Made by a program: the position numbers and the translations under genes. Shown in pieces: positions 8,415 to 18,564 of a stretch of 49,499 nt of DNA. How positions within the stretch are numbered: position 1 is the first letter of the stretch; each line of letters opens with the position of its first letter. The DNA is from Scytonema tolypothrichoides VB-61278. Its GTDB lineage: Bacteria; Cyanobacteriota; Cyanobacteriia; Cyanobacteriales; Nostocaceae. Below the pieces are notes generated by a model that was given only the letters and a program-made list of their open reading frames with translations, did not search any database and had not been told where the DNA came from. The stretch covers positions 69,192 to 118,690 of the forward strand of contig NZ_JXCA02000022.1 of assembly GCF_000828085.3 (NCBI RefSeq). Reading direction: 5' to 3'.

Positions 8415-8776
8415 GTTGAGTTTTTAGAAATAAGCAACGAGTGCTGGGCTAGGTAGCTCTCAGCACTCGTCAATACCAGTCGTCACCCTTATAGAAGCGC
8501 TCTTAAGGCGTCTATAAGTCGCTTAGCTATACGCGGCAGTCGCCTACAGAGATTGATACGCCACTTGAACTAAAGGGGGAGGGGAACCGCCAATCTCAAT
8601 GTCAGTTACCACCCTTACGGAAAGCAATTGCGGATCCACAGCGAAGGAAACTTCCGTAGGCGGAAACTTTCTCCGTGAAAACATTGAAGCTCACCGTTGT
8701 TAGAGAATCTCAGTAGCTTGAGCCGCGCTGTAAGGCTTAGGAGATAGCAAGTGTCGGTGGTGTCTACAACACTGTA
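8415..8776. other. Gene-free stretch with hairpin repeats
   Basis: No coding sequence is supported. ACGAGTGCTG (8438-8447) pairs perfectly with CAGCACTCGT (8462-8471), probably the end of the NIL gene transcript. A second dyad has CTTATAGA at about 8488 and TCTATAAG at about 8511. The remainder looks like degenerate dispersed repeat sequence. Confidence 0.5.
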
Positions 8777-9424
8777 CTACGCCATTTGATTTTCAATTGC
8801 CCACCGCGCTAGTTCAGTGCGATTGTGGAGATTGGTTTTGCCCAACATATTGGACACATGGCTTTCTACCGTGCGTTGGCTGACATTTAATTCTTCAGCT
8901 ATTTCGCGGTTAGCTAAGCCCCTAGCCACAAATTGCACAACTTTGAGTTCTGTTGGGGTTAATTGCACATCGAAGGGAACTTGGATGCGGGAACCGTTTT
9001 CTCCTCCTTTTGCTTGGTGTTCTTTCCAGCGAATGGTCTGCTTCAGAGAAGATTCTACTTGTGCTACCAATTCTTCTGGTTCAAAAGGCTTAACCATGTA
9101 CACATCAGCACCTTTATTCAGACCTTTTACTCGGTCTGCGCTTTGTCCCTTAGCTGAAAGGAATAGAACGGGAATCCAACTGGTGCGTTCGGTCTGCCGG
9201 ACTTGTTCTACAAAAGTATAACCGTCCATTTCTGGCATCATCACATCGCAAATGATCATGTCTGGAATATCCTGCTCTAAAATGTCCAGCGCTTCTCGAC
9301 CATTTTCGGCGGTGCTGACATCATAACCCCGGAATTCCAAATAATCCTTCACCAGCAAGATGAGGTTAGGGTCATCATCAATAAGTAGAAGTCGTTTGTG
9401 ATCTTTCATGCTGGGTTCTTTCAT
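8777..9424 (-). CDS. NarL/LuxR-type response regulator
   Basis: 215 residues from ATG 9424; a TTG at 9469 would add 15 residues and another ATG exists at 9409. The receiver domain has the acidic pair (LLLIDDDPN), phospho-acceptor Asp in IICDVMMPEMDGY (about residue 60), Thr/Ser in LFLSAKG and Lys in VKPFEPEEL. The output domain is a LuxR HTH (LTPTELKVVQFVARGLANREIAEELNVS, TVESHVSNML). It resembles the highly conserved cyanobacterial regulator related to plastid Ycf29, but I am not certain of that identity. No histidine kinase is adjacent, so it is an orphan here. Confidence 0.88.
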   Translation of the reverse strand: MKEPSMKDHKRLLLIDDDPNLILLVKDYLEFRGYDVSTAENGREALDILEQDIPDMIICDVMMPEMDGYTFVEQVRQTERTSWIPVLFLSAKGQSADRVKGLNKGADVYMVKPFEPEELVAQVESSLKQTIRWKEHQAKGGENGSRIQVPFDVQLTPTELKVVQFVARGLANREIAEELNVSQRTVESHVSNMLGKTNLHNRTELARWAIENQMA

Positions 9425-9809
9425 AGCAGTGGCACTTATCGCGCTTGATCCATCAAGGTCTTGAATCAATATCCTCTCTGGTGGATTAAGGAGGTGTTGT
9501 GCTTTTTCCTACTTAACTTGCGTTTGCTTTATAAAGTCCTAAAAGTGGGTCTCACTCTCAAGAAATTCTCTACAAACAACAAAAGTCCAGTAAGGATACG
9601 TAGAGCAGTAGTATTTATAATGCGTTATTATATATCGCTTTGAAAGCTGCGGGTTAAAAAACACTGATTAAATAATAATTATTCAGGTTAACAAGTAAGT
9701 GTTGGACTCAAGATCCTCCCAAATTACAATTAACCCACACTTTCATTTGTTTACTACTGTGCCATATCCTTAGTTGGATGTTAAGCTTCTATAAGTTGTT
9801 CACGACAAC
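9425..9809. other. AT-rich gene-free stretch
   Basis: No supported gene or repeat. It holds the presumed promoter of the response regulator on the minus strand. No clear sigma-70 box was identified. Confidence 0.4.
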
Positions 9810-10304
9810 CTAGGGAACTTTTTGGCAAAGGATGGGAAAACACAATGCATATTCTTCTACCACCTTATTGCCTAAGAAGTGTTCTTGTATAATCCGCTCA
9901 ATGGCTTCCAGGATTGTTGGGCGATACCGCACAGCATCCGGGTAATCCTTTATTATCAGTCTAGAACAGCAAACTGGCAAGCAATTGATTTTATTCCCAA
10001 ACATGCAACTGAAACTGCCATCTTGCCTTTTGTGACGACTTAGGTGTTTGAGTCGTTTTTTGAAGCCTTCGGAAAATGGTAAACGAGCTTGTTCACACAA
10101 GCAGTTAGAAACTGTTTGGACAACACAAATAAAAATGTCCCTCGGAATGTTCGACAGTTCTAAAGCTTCTATAGAAATACTTAGGGCTTTATTCGCTGGT
10201 GTAAGCGTGGTTTTTCGTAGCGTATGGTAGGACTGGATCACTGTAGTGTTACTCAAATGGCGGCTCCCTGATAACTGTTCTATATCAATTTCCCAGCTTT
10301 GCAA
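9810..10304 (-). CDS. Doubtful hypothetical protein upstream of groES
   Basis: 164 codons from a TTG; the frame is open a few codons further upstream to a TGA but has no ATG until very late (MFGNK). It is not an antisense shadow of a known gene, and its composition is protein-like, with Cys-rich segments (CVVQTVSNCLCEQ; CMFGNKINCLPVCC) and a helical C-terminal part. I recognise no family. It is divergent from groES, about 200 bp away. It may be a 5'-truncated remnant rather than an intact gene. Confidence 0.35.
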   Translation of the reverse strand: MQSWEIDIEQLSGSRHLSNTTVIQSYHTLRKTTLTPANKALSISIEALELSNIPRDIFICVVQTVSNCLCEQARLPFSEGFKKRLKHLSRHKRQDGSFSCMFGNKINCLPVCCSRLIIKDYPDAVRYRPTILEAIERIIQEHFLGNKVVEEYALCFPILCQKVP

Positions 10305-10403
10305 ACAAAGTTGCCCATATATCCATATTCGTCATTTACGGAGTAAAACCTGAAAGCTGAGAAAAGTAGAGTATTTCTACTTACGTAGGTTTCTGCAAAC
10401 AAA

Positions 10404-10419
10404 GTTCGGGAACCCGTAC
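10404..10419 (+). promoter_or_regulatory. K-box upstream of groESL
   Basis: The sequence GTTCGGGAACCCGTAC fits the published Anabaena groESL K-box pattern GTTCGG-NNAN-CCNNAC at every fixed position. In that system the element mediates light-linked regulation of groESL. It lies 40 bases upstream of the CIRCE element. Confidence 0.75.
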
Positions 10420-10458
10420 AAAAGAAAATGTTGCCATTGCACTTTGCCTTTAGGTAAA

Positions 10459-10485
10459 TTAGCACTCAGGAGTTGAGAGTGCTAA
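10459..10485 (+). promoter_or_regulatory. CIRCE operator (HrcA binding site)
   Basis: TTAGCACTC, nine bases, then GAGTGCTAA: an exact match to the CIRCE consensus. It lies 17 bases before the groES start. HrcA represses groESL through this site until heat stress. Confidence 0.95.
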
Positions 10486-10502
10486 CAAGGTGAGAATTTG
10501 GT

Positions 10503-10814
10503 ATGGCAGCTGTATCTTTAAGCGTTTCTACAGTTAAACCTCTGGGCGATCGCGTATTCGTCAAAGTAAATGCCTCCGAAGAAAAGACCGCAGGTGGTCT
10601 GTATTTGCCCGACACAGCAAAAGAAAAGCCTCAAGTAGGCGAAGTTGTCGCTGTCGGTGAAGGCAAAATCAAAGATGACGGTGCTCGTCAAGCGTTGGAT
10701 GTGAAGGTCGGAGATAAAGTTCTCTACTCCAAATACGCTGGAACCGACATTAAACTTGGAACTGACGAATACGTCCTGCTTTCTGAGAAAGACATTTTGG
10801 CAATCGTTTCATAG
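10503..10814 (+). CDS. groES: Co-chaperonin GroES
   Basis: 103 residues with ribosome site AAGGTGAG before ATG 10503. Typical GroES features: [42 protein letters not shown], including the mobile loop ([11 protein letters not shown]) that docks on GroEL, and the C-terminal [12 protein letters not shown]. It caps the GroEL cavity during protein folding. It is first in the groES-groEL operon, with K-box and CIRCE control upstream. The 122-bp gap to groEL contains direct repeats of a CATTTGTCAT type. Confidence 0.98.
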   Translation: MAAVSLSVSTVKPLGDRVFVKVNASEEKTAGGLYLPDTAKEKPQVGEVVAVGEGKIKDDGARQALDVKVGDKVLYSKYAGTDIKLGTDEYVLLSEKDILAIVS

Positions 10815-10849
10815 TCTTTTAGTCATTTGTCATCACTCATTTGTCATGA

Positions 10850-12577
<1,728 letters not shown>

Positions 12578-12589
12578 GATTATTTTGAC

Positions 12590-12620
12590 ATCCCCCCAGC
12601 TTGCACGCTGCATGGGGGAT
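12590..12620 (+). terminator. Hairpin after groEL
   Basis: ATCCCCC (12590-12596) pairs with GGGGGAT (12614-12620), with internal GC pairing. It starts 12 bases after the groEL stop. There is no long T run; the stronger terminator is downstream. Its TTGACATCCCCCC context also resembles ends of IS605-type elements. Confidence 0.5.
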
Positions 12621-12724
12621 TTCCAGAATAACTACACAGTTTTTCTGGTTCTAGCAAAAACCTCACCTAAAGACGAGGGTAAAGTAATGCCTGTGAATGC
12701 AACTTAAATATTGTTACAAAAATT

Positions 12725-12758
12725 AACCGCCTATCTTGTTCAGATGGGCGGCTTTTTT
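12725..12758 (+). terminator. Rho-independent terminator of groESL
   Basis: A stem formed by ACCGCCTATCT and AGATGGGCGGCT is followed immediately by TTTTTT. Orientation fits the groESL transcript. Confidence 0.75.
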
Positions 12759-12981
12759 GTGCTGATGATTTGTCAACTGCTACACTTCCCTGACGGGTGA
12801 GTGTAGGCTTCCAGCAAATTTTATTTTTCTAGAACTTCCTTCAAAGTACTCGTTTTCTTTCTTTCTAAGACGTTTTATGGTAAGGAACATACCCTGCCTT
12901 ACTAATCTTTACAAAAAGAAAGACATATTTACTTGCGTGGAATATTTCACACACAAGAGGCAGGGACGGGGTCTTACAAAA
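12759..12981. other. Gap between groESL terminator and psbJ
   Basis: No gene seen. It contains an imperfect dyad TACACT...AGTGTA near 12781-12807, which could be a terminator for the psbEFLJ transcript. Confidence 0.35.
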
Positions 12982-13101
12982 TCACGTTGGAGCACCAAGT
13001 CCGGCGTAGGATCCATAAAAGAAAATACCCACAACGGTGATGACACCTAAACCGGCGATTGTCGCAACAATCCACAGAGGAATTCTGCCACTTCCAGACA
13101 C
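12982..13101 (-). CDS. psbJ: Photosystem II protein J
   Basis: 39 residues, GTG start, ending in [20 protein letters not shown] then [21 protein letters not shown]. It is a single-span thylakoid membrane protein at the QB/cytochrome b559 side of photosystem II, affecting electron flow and assembly. A polypurine ribosome site (GGAGAAAAAG) precedes the GTG. Size, sequence and last place in the psbEFLJ operon all match the family. The GTG start is the only unusual point; no in-frame ATG exists in the expected position. Confidence 0.95.
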   Translation of the reverse strand: MSGSGRIPLWIVATIAGLGVITVVGIFFYGSYAGLGAPT

Positions 13102-13180
13102 TGCTTTTTCTCCTCTCTTTGCTAAAAAAATTAATGACAAAAGTTAAAAAATAAACAAGGCTTAATAGCCATGATTCCAG

Positions 13181-13300
13181 TTAGTTAAAGAAGTAACTGG
13201 AAAACAGAATACCAAGAACGAAAATCATTAACAGTCCCAGATAAAGGGAAGTTCGGTTTAGTTCAACCGGCTGATTATTGGGATTGGGGCTTTTTTCCAT
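13181..13300 (-). CDS. psbL: Photosystem II protein L
   Basis: 39 residues: [20 protein letters not shown] then [19 protein letters not shown]. It is a one-span thylakoid protein at the PSII monomer interface, needed for QA function and dimer stability. A strong ribosome site (GGAGGAAATT) lies directly before the ATG, nine bases after the psbF stop. The protein ends in the invariant YFFN. Third gene of psbEFLJ. Confidence 0.97.
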   Translation of the reverse strand: MEKSPNPNNQPVELNRTSLYLGLLMIFVLGILFSSYFFN

Positions 13301-13309
13301 AATTTCCTC

Positions 13310-13447
13310 CTAACGTTGTATGAACTGCATTGCAGCGATCGCGCCTAAAAAGAAGATAGTTGGCACAGCTAAAGTATGAACTGCCAGCCATCTGACTGTA
13401 AAAATTGGATACGTAACTGGTTGATTGACGTTATTTCCGCTAGTCAT
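13310..13447 (-). CDS. psbF: Cytochrome b559 beta subunit
   Basis: 45 residues: [20 protein letters not shown] then [20 protein letters not shown] and QFIQR. His24 in the single membrane span is the heme axial ligand, paired with the His of PsbE. It is required for PSII assembly. It starts nine bases after the psbE stop, second in psbEFLJ. Sequence is intact and canonical. Confidence 0.97.
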   Translation of the reverse strand: MTSGNNVNQPVTYPIFTVRWLAVHTLAVPTIFFLGAIAAMQFIQR

Positions 13448-13456
13448 GATTTCAAA

Positions 13457-13708
13457 CTACTTTGTGTTACTAAACTGTTCTACTTGTTGTTTTGCTTCAA
13501 AACGGTTATTCACAATTGGCAATTCCTGCCGTGCTGATGGGTAGTACTCATTAGGGCGAGGTGTACCAAACGCATCGTATGCCAAGCCAGTGCTGACAAA
13601 TAACCAACCCGCAATAAAGAGTGCAGGAATGGTGATGCTGTGAATCACCCAGTAACGAACGCTCGTAATAATGTCCGAAAATGGACGCTCTCCAGTAGTT
13701 CCCGACAT
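13457..13708 (-). CDS. psbE: Cytochrome b559 alpha subunit
   Basis: 83 residues beginning [20 protein letters not shown]; His23 ([10 protein letters not shown]) is the heme ligand in the only membrane span, followed by the lumenal region GTPRPNEYY. With PsbF it forms the b559 heme protein essential for PSII. It lies 96 bp after ycf48 and heads psbEFLJ. Normal length for cyanobacteria (about 82). Confidence 0.98.
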   Translation of the reverse strand: MSGTTGERPFSDIITSVRYWVIHSITIPALFIAGWLFVSTGLAYDAFGTPRPNEYYPSARQELPIVNNRFEAKQQVEQFSNTK

Positions 13709-13804
13709 TTATATCCCTACCTTCACAAAAATTGTTATTGAGATCATTATCCTACAAAGTTAAGAAAGAGTTACACCTCGTAACTTCTTTCTCAGAAATC
13801 AGTT

Positions 13805-14827
13805 TCAAGCAGCCTCTGATTTCGTCGCTGCGGCAATACTAGGATTATATTTGAGTAAAACACCGCGATCACCAATCACAAATCCCTTTTCCTGGTTTAG
13901 AAAAACAATTTTGTAAAAATTAGCGGGAACTTGTTCAACATCACGGTCTTTTTCCCAGGTTTTTCCACCATCAGAACTGCGCAGCAAATTACCGCTACCA
14001 CCACTGATCCAAACTTCATCTGGTGTGCGATAAGCCAGATCTAGTAGACCCCAACTAGTAGAAAGCTCAGGATTTTTAGCTTCCTGCCATTGCTCTGGGT
14101 TAGCTGGGTCGGTAAACTGTACCTGACCACCTCGTGCTAACATCCATACTTGACCATTTTCAGCAAATCCCATATTCTCTACCCGTCGGGAACTATTCCG
14201 GTTGTGGGGTACCCAAGCGTTTAACCCTGGTTCCCAAGTTGAGTAGAAGTTACCTTTAGCAGAAACAGCCACATATTTGCCATCACGGGAACGTTCGATG
14301 TTGCGAACCACACCAACAGCTTGTTCTACCTGTGCTTTCCAATTTTGACCGCCATCTGTGGTTCTGTATATCGCTCCTACATCTGTCGCGATCTCAACTG
14401 TATTTTGTCCCAGTGCGACAATACTAACAGGATTACCTGGTAGGTTTTCACTCAGTTGAATGCGAGACCAAGAACGACCTTCATCAGTGGTATGTAACAA
14501 CAAAGCTGGTTCTCCAGCGATCCACCCCTCTTTACCTGCAAAACTGACCGTATTAAAACGGTACCTTTGGTCATCTAATTCTAATTGTAAAGGTTGCCAA
14601 GTCGCGCCACCGTCTTTTGTTTCCAAAAGAGTAGCATTGCTACCTACTAGGAAACCATGCTGGGGGTTATCTGTAAAAGCAATATCTAGTAGTTTTGCAT
14701 CTGTTGGGACAGCAATCACTTCCCAAGGATTGTAGCTTGTCGAAGGGACATTACTACAACCAACACACATAAGTATAACCACGAACAAAGCGAGTATTCG
14801 TTGGCAAAATTTTACAATTGGAAGCAT
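13805..14827 (-). CDS. ycf48: Photosystem II assembly factor Ycf48 (HCF136)
   Basis: 340 residues. An N-terminal lipoprotein signal ends at Cys24 (ALFVVILMCVGC), placing it on the lumenal side of the membrane. The rest is a seven-bladed propeller of Asp-box/BNR-like repeats: DGGATWQPL, DEGRSWSRI, DGGQNWKAQ, DGGKTWEKD. Ycf48 binds precursor D1 and helps early PSII reaction-centre assembly. It stands between rubA and psbEFLJ, the conserved cyanobacterial order, and is probably transcribed with rubA. The C-terminal AAATKSEAA tail is variable in the family. Confidence 0.97.
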   Translation of the reverse strand: MLPIVKFCQRILALFVVILMCVGCSNVPSTSYNPWEVIAVPTDAKLLDIAFTDNPQHGFLVGSNATLLETKDGGATWQPLQLELDDQRYRFNTVSFAGKEGWIAGEPALLLHTTDEGRSWSRIQLSENLPGNPVSIVALGQNTVEIATDVGAIYRTTDGGQNWKAQVEQAVGVVRNIERSRDGKYVAVSAKGNFYSTWEPGLNAWVPHNRNSSRRVENMGFAENGQVWMLARGGQVQFTDPANPEQWQEAKNPELSTSWGLLDLAYRTPDEVWISGGSGNLLRSSDGGKTWEKDRDVEQVPANFYKIVFLNQEKGFVIGDRGVLLKYNPSIAAATKSEAA

Positions 14828-14914
14828 CTGTTATCTGTTTTTTTTTGTGAATTTGTGAATTTGTGTATGGGTTTTGTGTTAGGAGGGTATTACTTACCCC
14901 GTAAAGAGCGTGTT

Positions 14915-15250
14915 TTACCGTAAGCCATAAAGACTTAGAAAAAACAAAAAAGCAAGAGCCAAAGCTCCGAAAATCAGAAGATTTTTCTGCCCTGGTGTGA
15001 GAGTATTCACACCGAAACCAAATTTCAGATTTTCGTCAAAGCCGGATGCTTTGCCTACAGGACCAATGTTTGTAAAAGCGCTCTTTTTTGCAGTGCAAAC
15101 TGGACAGCGCCAAGTGACTGGTATTTCCGCAAAGGGTGTCCCTGGGGCGATGTCATGCTTGTCGTCCCCCTTCTGGGGTTCGTAAACGTAACCGCAAGCA
15201 CGACACTCGTAGCGGTCTAGCGCAATTGTTTCAACAGCTTGTTCGCTCAT
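14915..15250 (-). CDS. rubA: Membrane-anchored rubredoxin
   Basis: 111 residues. The rubredoxin iron site is complete: Cys16 and Cys19 (CRACGYVYEP) and Cys49 and Cys52 (CPVCTAKK). A linker and a C-terminal membrane helix (about 90-108, LLIFGALALAFLFFLSLYGL) anchor it. RubA of this type is needed for photosystem assembly and photoprotection of early PSII intermediates. It leads the rubA-ycf48-psbEFLJ cluster with an 87-bp gap to ycf48. Confidence 0.96.
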   Translation of the reverse strand: MSEQAVETIALDRYECRACGYVYEPQKGDDKHDIAPGTPFAEIPVTWRCPVCTAKKSAFTNIGPVGKASGFDENLKFGFGVNTLTPGQKNLLIFGALALAFLFFLSLYGLR

Positions 15251-15611
15251 AGCTCTTGGCGTCGGTGAGAAGCAAATATTAAATATACGTTAAAAATTAT
15301 GACATTAAGTGTTAGGTTTTTCTATCTTGAGCAAAAACGAATCAAATCATCTCCAGCTCTATTTCTTGAGATTCAAGAAAGTCAAATAGATATAATGTAA
15401 AAGAAGTTTACACTTCAGGTATGCCTATCGCTTGCGCCACAGCGCTCGCCAAAGTGCGCACCTTATCCAAGAGGAGGCACGGCACACCCGAAGTGAATGT
15501 CCTTTGTTTGGGTTCGCCCAACGGGAGGTCCAGTTGCCGTGAGAGCGAGAAACCCTTTCCCAGCACTGGTCTGGTCAAAGTTATTAGCACCAAAAGCGGT
15601 AAAAACTCATT
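15251..15611. promoter_or_regulatory. Divergent promoter region rubA/ndhC with a repeat
   Basis: This gap drives rubA (minus) and ndhCKJ (plus). It contains a perfect dyad at 15362-15380, a TATAAT box at 15391-15396 and, from about 15417 to 15590, GC-richer dispersed repeat sequence (GCGCACC, GGTTCGCCCAACGGGAGG) that lies in the presumed ndhC leader. Confidence 0.5.
15362..15380. promoter_or_regulatory. Perfect palindrome before ndhC -10 box
   Basis: TTTCTTGA (15362-15369), GAT, TCAAGAAA (15373-15380). It overlaps the expected -35 zone of the TATAAT box at 15391-15396. An operator is likely but the binding protein is unknown. Confidence 0.45.
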
Positions 15612-15974
15612 GTGTTTGTCCTTAGCGGTTACGAGTATCTTCTTGGCTTCTTAATTATCTGTAGCCTAGTGCCTGCCTTGGCTCTGTCAGCGTCCAAGCT
15701 TCTGCGACCCAGCGGTCGCAACCCAGAACGACGCACCACATATGAATCCGGCATGGAACCGATTGGTGGAGCTTGGATTCAGTTCAACATTCGCTACTAC
15801 ATGTTCGCGCTGGTCTTCGTCATATTTGATGTTGAGACTGTATTTTTGTATCCTTGGGCGGTTGCTTTCCACCGTCTTGGGCTATTGGCATTTATTGAAG
15901 CGCTAGTTTTTATTGCAATTCTTGTCGTTGCCCTAGTGTACGCATGGCGTAAAGGAGCTTTGGAATGGTCTTAG
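15612..15974 (+). CDS. ndhC: NDH-1 subunit NdhC (subunit 3)
   Basis: 120 residues from a GTG. Three membrane spans, with the conserved loop [31 protein letters not shown] (about 45-75) that lies at the quinone/proton coupling site. It is part of the thylakoid NDH-1 complex for respiration and cyclic electron flow. Its end overlaps ndhK by ten bases, so translation is coupled. First gene of ndhCKJ. Confidence 0.97.
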   Translation: MFVLSGYEYLLGFLIICSLVPALALSASKLLRPSGRNPERRTTYESGMEPIGGAWIQFNIRYYMFALVFVIFDVETVFLYPWAVAFHRLGLLAFIEALVFIAILVVALVYAWRKGALEWS

Positions 15975-16699
15975 ATACTAACATAGAACAGCAAAAAGAG
16001 CGCATTCTCAACCCGATTTCGCGGACTTCAGTAACCCAAGATTTGTCAGAAAACGTGATTCTGACGACGGTTGATGACCTCTACAACTGGGTGCGCCTTT
16101 CTAGCCTTTGGCCGATGCTGTTTGGTACCGCTTGCTGCTTTATTGAGTTTGCAGCTTTGATTGGTTCCCGATTTGACTTTGACCGTTTTGGTTTGATTCC
16201 CCGTTCTAGCCCTCGTCAAGCTGACTTAATTATTACTGCAGGCACAATTACCATGAAGATGGCACCTCAGCTTGTGCGTCTTTATGAGCAAATGCCAGAA
16301 CCCAAATATGTGATTGCTATGGGTGCTTGCACGATTACTGGCGGTATGTTCAGCGTAGATTCCCCTTCCGCTGTACGCGGTGTCGATAAACTGATTCCAG
16401 TGGACGTTTACTTACCTGGTTGTCCCCCACGTCCAGAAGCAATTATTGACGCAATAATCAAGCTACGGAAGAAGATAGCAAATGATTCGATGCAGGAACG
16501 GAATCGAATTAAGCAAACACACCGCTATTACAGCACAACTCACAACCTCAAACCCGCAGAGCAAATCCACACAGGTAAATATTTGCGGACTGAATCTCGC
16601 TTCGCACCACCGAAGGAGTTGACTGAGGCGATCGGTTTACCCGTCCCACCTGCTCTTTTGACTCAAAAGGTACAACAGGAGGAAACTAAGCGTGGCTGA
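15965..16699 (+). CDS. ndhK: NDH-1 subunit NdhK (NuoB/PSST)
   Basis: 244 residues. It carries the cysteines of cluster N2: the vicinal pair in GTACCFIEF, then [11 protein letters not shown] and [12 protein letters not shown]2 passes electrons to plastoquinone. The C-terminal 60 residues are the usual cyanobacterial extension. Its start overlaps ndhC and its end overlaps the GTG start of ndhJ by eight bases. Confidence 0.98.
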   Translation: MVLDTNIEQQKERILNPISRTSVTQDLSENVILTTVDDLYNWVRLSSLWPMLFGTACCFIEFAALIGSRFDFDRFGLIPRSSPRQADLIITAGTITMKMAPQLVRLYEQMPEPKYVIAMGACTITGGMFSVDSPSAVRGVDKLIPVDVYLPGCPPRPEAIIDAIIKLRKKIANDSMQERNRIKQTHRYYSTTHNLKPAEQIHTGKYLRTESRFAPPKELTEAIGLPVPPALLTQKVQQEETKRG

Positions 16700-17243
16700 A
16701 GAATCAAAAGAAGAATCGAAAGCTGAAGAATCGAAACCAGTACCACCAGAGGAAAAGTCAATAGTCAAAGCGGGCGCAGTTTCCCAGTGGTTAACAGAAA
16801 ATGGCTTTGATCATGAGTCTTTGGAAGCTGATCATAGCGGTATAGAGATTATTAAAGTTGAGGCAGATTTTTTGCTTCCACTTTGCACTGCACTGTATGC
16901 TTACGGGTTTAATTCTCTCCAGTGTCAGGCTGGGATTGATTTGGGGCCAGGACAGCAGTTGGTTAGTGTCTATAACTTGATTAAAATCAGTGATAATGCT
17001 GACCGTCCTGAAGAAGTGCGTCTCAAAGTCTTCCTCCCACGGGAAAATCCCAAAGTCCCCTCAGTTTACTGGATTTGGAAAACAGCAGACTGGCAAGAAC
17101 GTGAGTCCTACGATATGTTCGGCATTGTCTACGAAGGACACCCAGATCTGAAGCGGATTTTGATGCCAGAAGATTGGGTCGGTTGGCCCTTACGTAAGGA
17201 TTACGTGTCGCCTGACTTCTATGAGTTGCAGGACGCTTATTAA
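16692..17243 (+). CDS. ndhJ: NDH-1 subunit NdhJ (NuoC-like, 30 kDa)
   Basis: 183 residues from a GTG. The first 25 residues are a Glu/Lys-rich extension ([14 protein letters not shown]) and may vary. The conserved part contains [20 protein letters not shown] and the signature [21 protein letters not shown], ending [19 protein letters not shown]. It belongs to the hydrophilic connecting arm of NDH-1. Last gene of ndhCKJ, followed by a strong terminator. Confidence 0.97.
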   Translation: MAEESKEESKAEESKPVPPEEKSIVKAGAVSQWLTENGFDHESLEADHSGIEIIKVEADFLLPLCTALYAYGFNSLQCQAGIDLGPGQQLVSVYNLIKISDNADRPEEVRLKVFLPRENPKVPSVYWIWKTADWQERESYDMFGIVYEGHPDLKRILMPEDWVGWPLRKDYVSPDFYELQDAY

Positions 17244-17265
17244 AGCGAATTGCGTTTTCATTCTT

Positions 17266-17308
17266 AGCCCCTCTTGGCGATTTGTCGTCGAAGAGGGGTT
17301 TGTTTTTT
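17266..17308 (+). terminator. ndhCKJ terminator
   Basis: CCCCTCTT (17268-17275) pairs with AAGAGGGG (17291-17298), followed by a T-rich tail TTTGTTTTTT. Located 25 bases after ndhJ. Confidence 0.85.
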
Positions 17309-17668
17309 AGCAACACAGAATGCATCGCACTGATTTTTAGCAGGAAGTTCTCAAAGCACGAAACAACGTCGTCTTTTGGACAAGCTTATGGTCAACAGTT
17401 TTTTATTAATGAAAATAAGCAATCAAAAAAACCAATCTTGGGAAATTTGCAAAATGATCTTTTTCAGGTGCCGTGAAAAGTCAAGTCAGCTACAGAGAGT
17501 ATTGCAAAACTGGGTTTAATAGACAAAAATACTTAGTGTAATTAGGAGGAAAAAATAAGGCTTTTAAAGATCATCAATATATCTATTTGGCAATAAAATG
17601 CTTAATTTTAAGGCGATCGCAATTTTTTATAAAGTTTTAGCACAGTATTCCTAATACACTTTAACAAC
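17309..17668. other. AT-rich gene-free stretch
   Basis: No convincing gene. It contains one HIP1 octamer (about 17612) and a purine-rich AGGAGGAAAA tract (about 17543) without a start codon at the right distance. Confidence 0.4.
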
Positions 17669-18490
17669 GTGCGGACTGACCAAATATTCTACAGTTTATT
17701 TCAAGCTTTCCCCAGCATATTTTTTGACATAATTGGCGACACAACTGTCAATCCCAACACCTATGAATTCGTTTCCGTTGAACTCAAAGAAACTGCCTTC
17801 CGGATTGATGGTGTGTTTGTCCCCGCAACTGAAACTACAAAAGAGCCAGTTTATTTTGTCGAAGTTCAGTTTCAACTAGACTCAAATTTTTATAGACGCT
17901 TTTTTGCAGAAATCTTTCTCTATCTGCGTCAAAATACATCCGTCAAATTCTGGCGTGCAGTTGTTATCTATCCCAACCAAAATTTAGATCCAGACGATCA
18001 ACAGCCATATCAGTTGTTGCTAGAGAGTCCACAAGTCCAGCGCATTTATTTAGATGAATTAGGTACAGCGGCAGAAAACTCACTTCAACTTGCGGTTGTG
18101 CAGTTAATTATAGAACGAGAAGAGACAGCCGTTGATCGAGGTAGAGAATTAATTTTGCGGGCAAGACAACAACTGACAGATGAAGGAACCAGGACGCAAA
18201 TTGTAGAATTAATAGAAACCATCCTGTTGTACAAGTTTACTCAGTTAAGCCGAGAGGAGTTGGCAGCAATGTTGGGCATAGATGACGAATTCAAAAAGAC
18301 AAAGATGTATCAATCTATTAAGGAGGAAGGTTTAGAAGAGGGTAGGCAGGAAGGCTTACAAGAAGGTAAGCTGCAAGCGAAGTTAGAAGTAGTACCCCGA
18401 TTGTTAGCATTGGGGTTGAGTGTGGAACAAGTAGCAAGGGCTTTGGATTTGACGTTAGATCAGGTGCAACAAGTTATTCAAGGTGGCTAG
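17669..18490 (+). CDS. Rpn/DUF2887-type PD-(D/E)XK protein
   Basis: 273 residues from GTG 17669. The N-terminal domain shows the PD-(D/E)XK pattern: RIDGVFVP then EPVYFVEVQFQ (about 45-70) and FYRRFFAEIFLYLRQ. The C-terminal part has the variable helical region and the repeat EEGLEEGRQEGLQEGK typical of these proteins, ending in a helix-turn-helix-like LSVEQVARALDLTLDQVQQVI. Relatives are called Rpn recombination-promoting nucleases or DUF2887/Uma2-like transposase-associated proteins and occur in many copies in cyanobacteria. Nuclease activity here is inferred from motifs. It is an isolated gene, likely mobile in evolution. Confidence 0.8.
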   Translation: MRTDQIFYSLFQAFPSIFFDIIGDTTVNPNTYEFVSVELKETAFRIDGVFVPATETTKEPVYFVEVQFQLDSNFYRRFFAEIFLYLRQNTSVKFWRAVVIYPNQNLDPDDQQPYQLLLESPQVQRIYLDELGTAAENSLQLAVVQLIIEREETAVDRGRELILRARQQLTDEGTRTQIVELIETILLYKFTQLSREELAAMLGIDDEFKKTKMYQSIKEEGLEEGRQEGLQEGKLQAKLEVVPRLLALGLSVEQVARALDLTLDQVQQVIQGG

Positions 18491-18502
18491 ATCTACATCA
18501 AT

Positions 18503-18530
18503 GGTGCGTTAGCTAGCGCTAACACACCCT
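18503..18530. repeat. Palindromic repeat after the Rpn-type gene
   Basis: GTTAGC TAGC GCTAAC is a self-complementary core within GGTGCGTTAG...CTAACACACC, a common dispersed cyanobacterial repeat. It may serve as a terminator. Confidence 0.5.
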
Positions 18531-18564
18531 AGACTGCTTCACGCCTTAGCGCGAAATTTAAGGT

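Noticed and set aside
15421-15654. Overlapping open frames on both strands upstream of ndhC
   Set aside because: They arise from GC-rich repeat DNA and partly overlap ndhC; no family or ribosome site.
17282-17476. 64-codon frame after ndhJ
   Set aside because: Starts inside the terminator hairpin and has no protein-like pattern.
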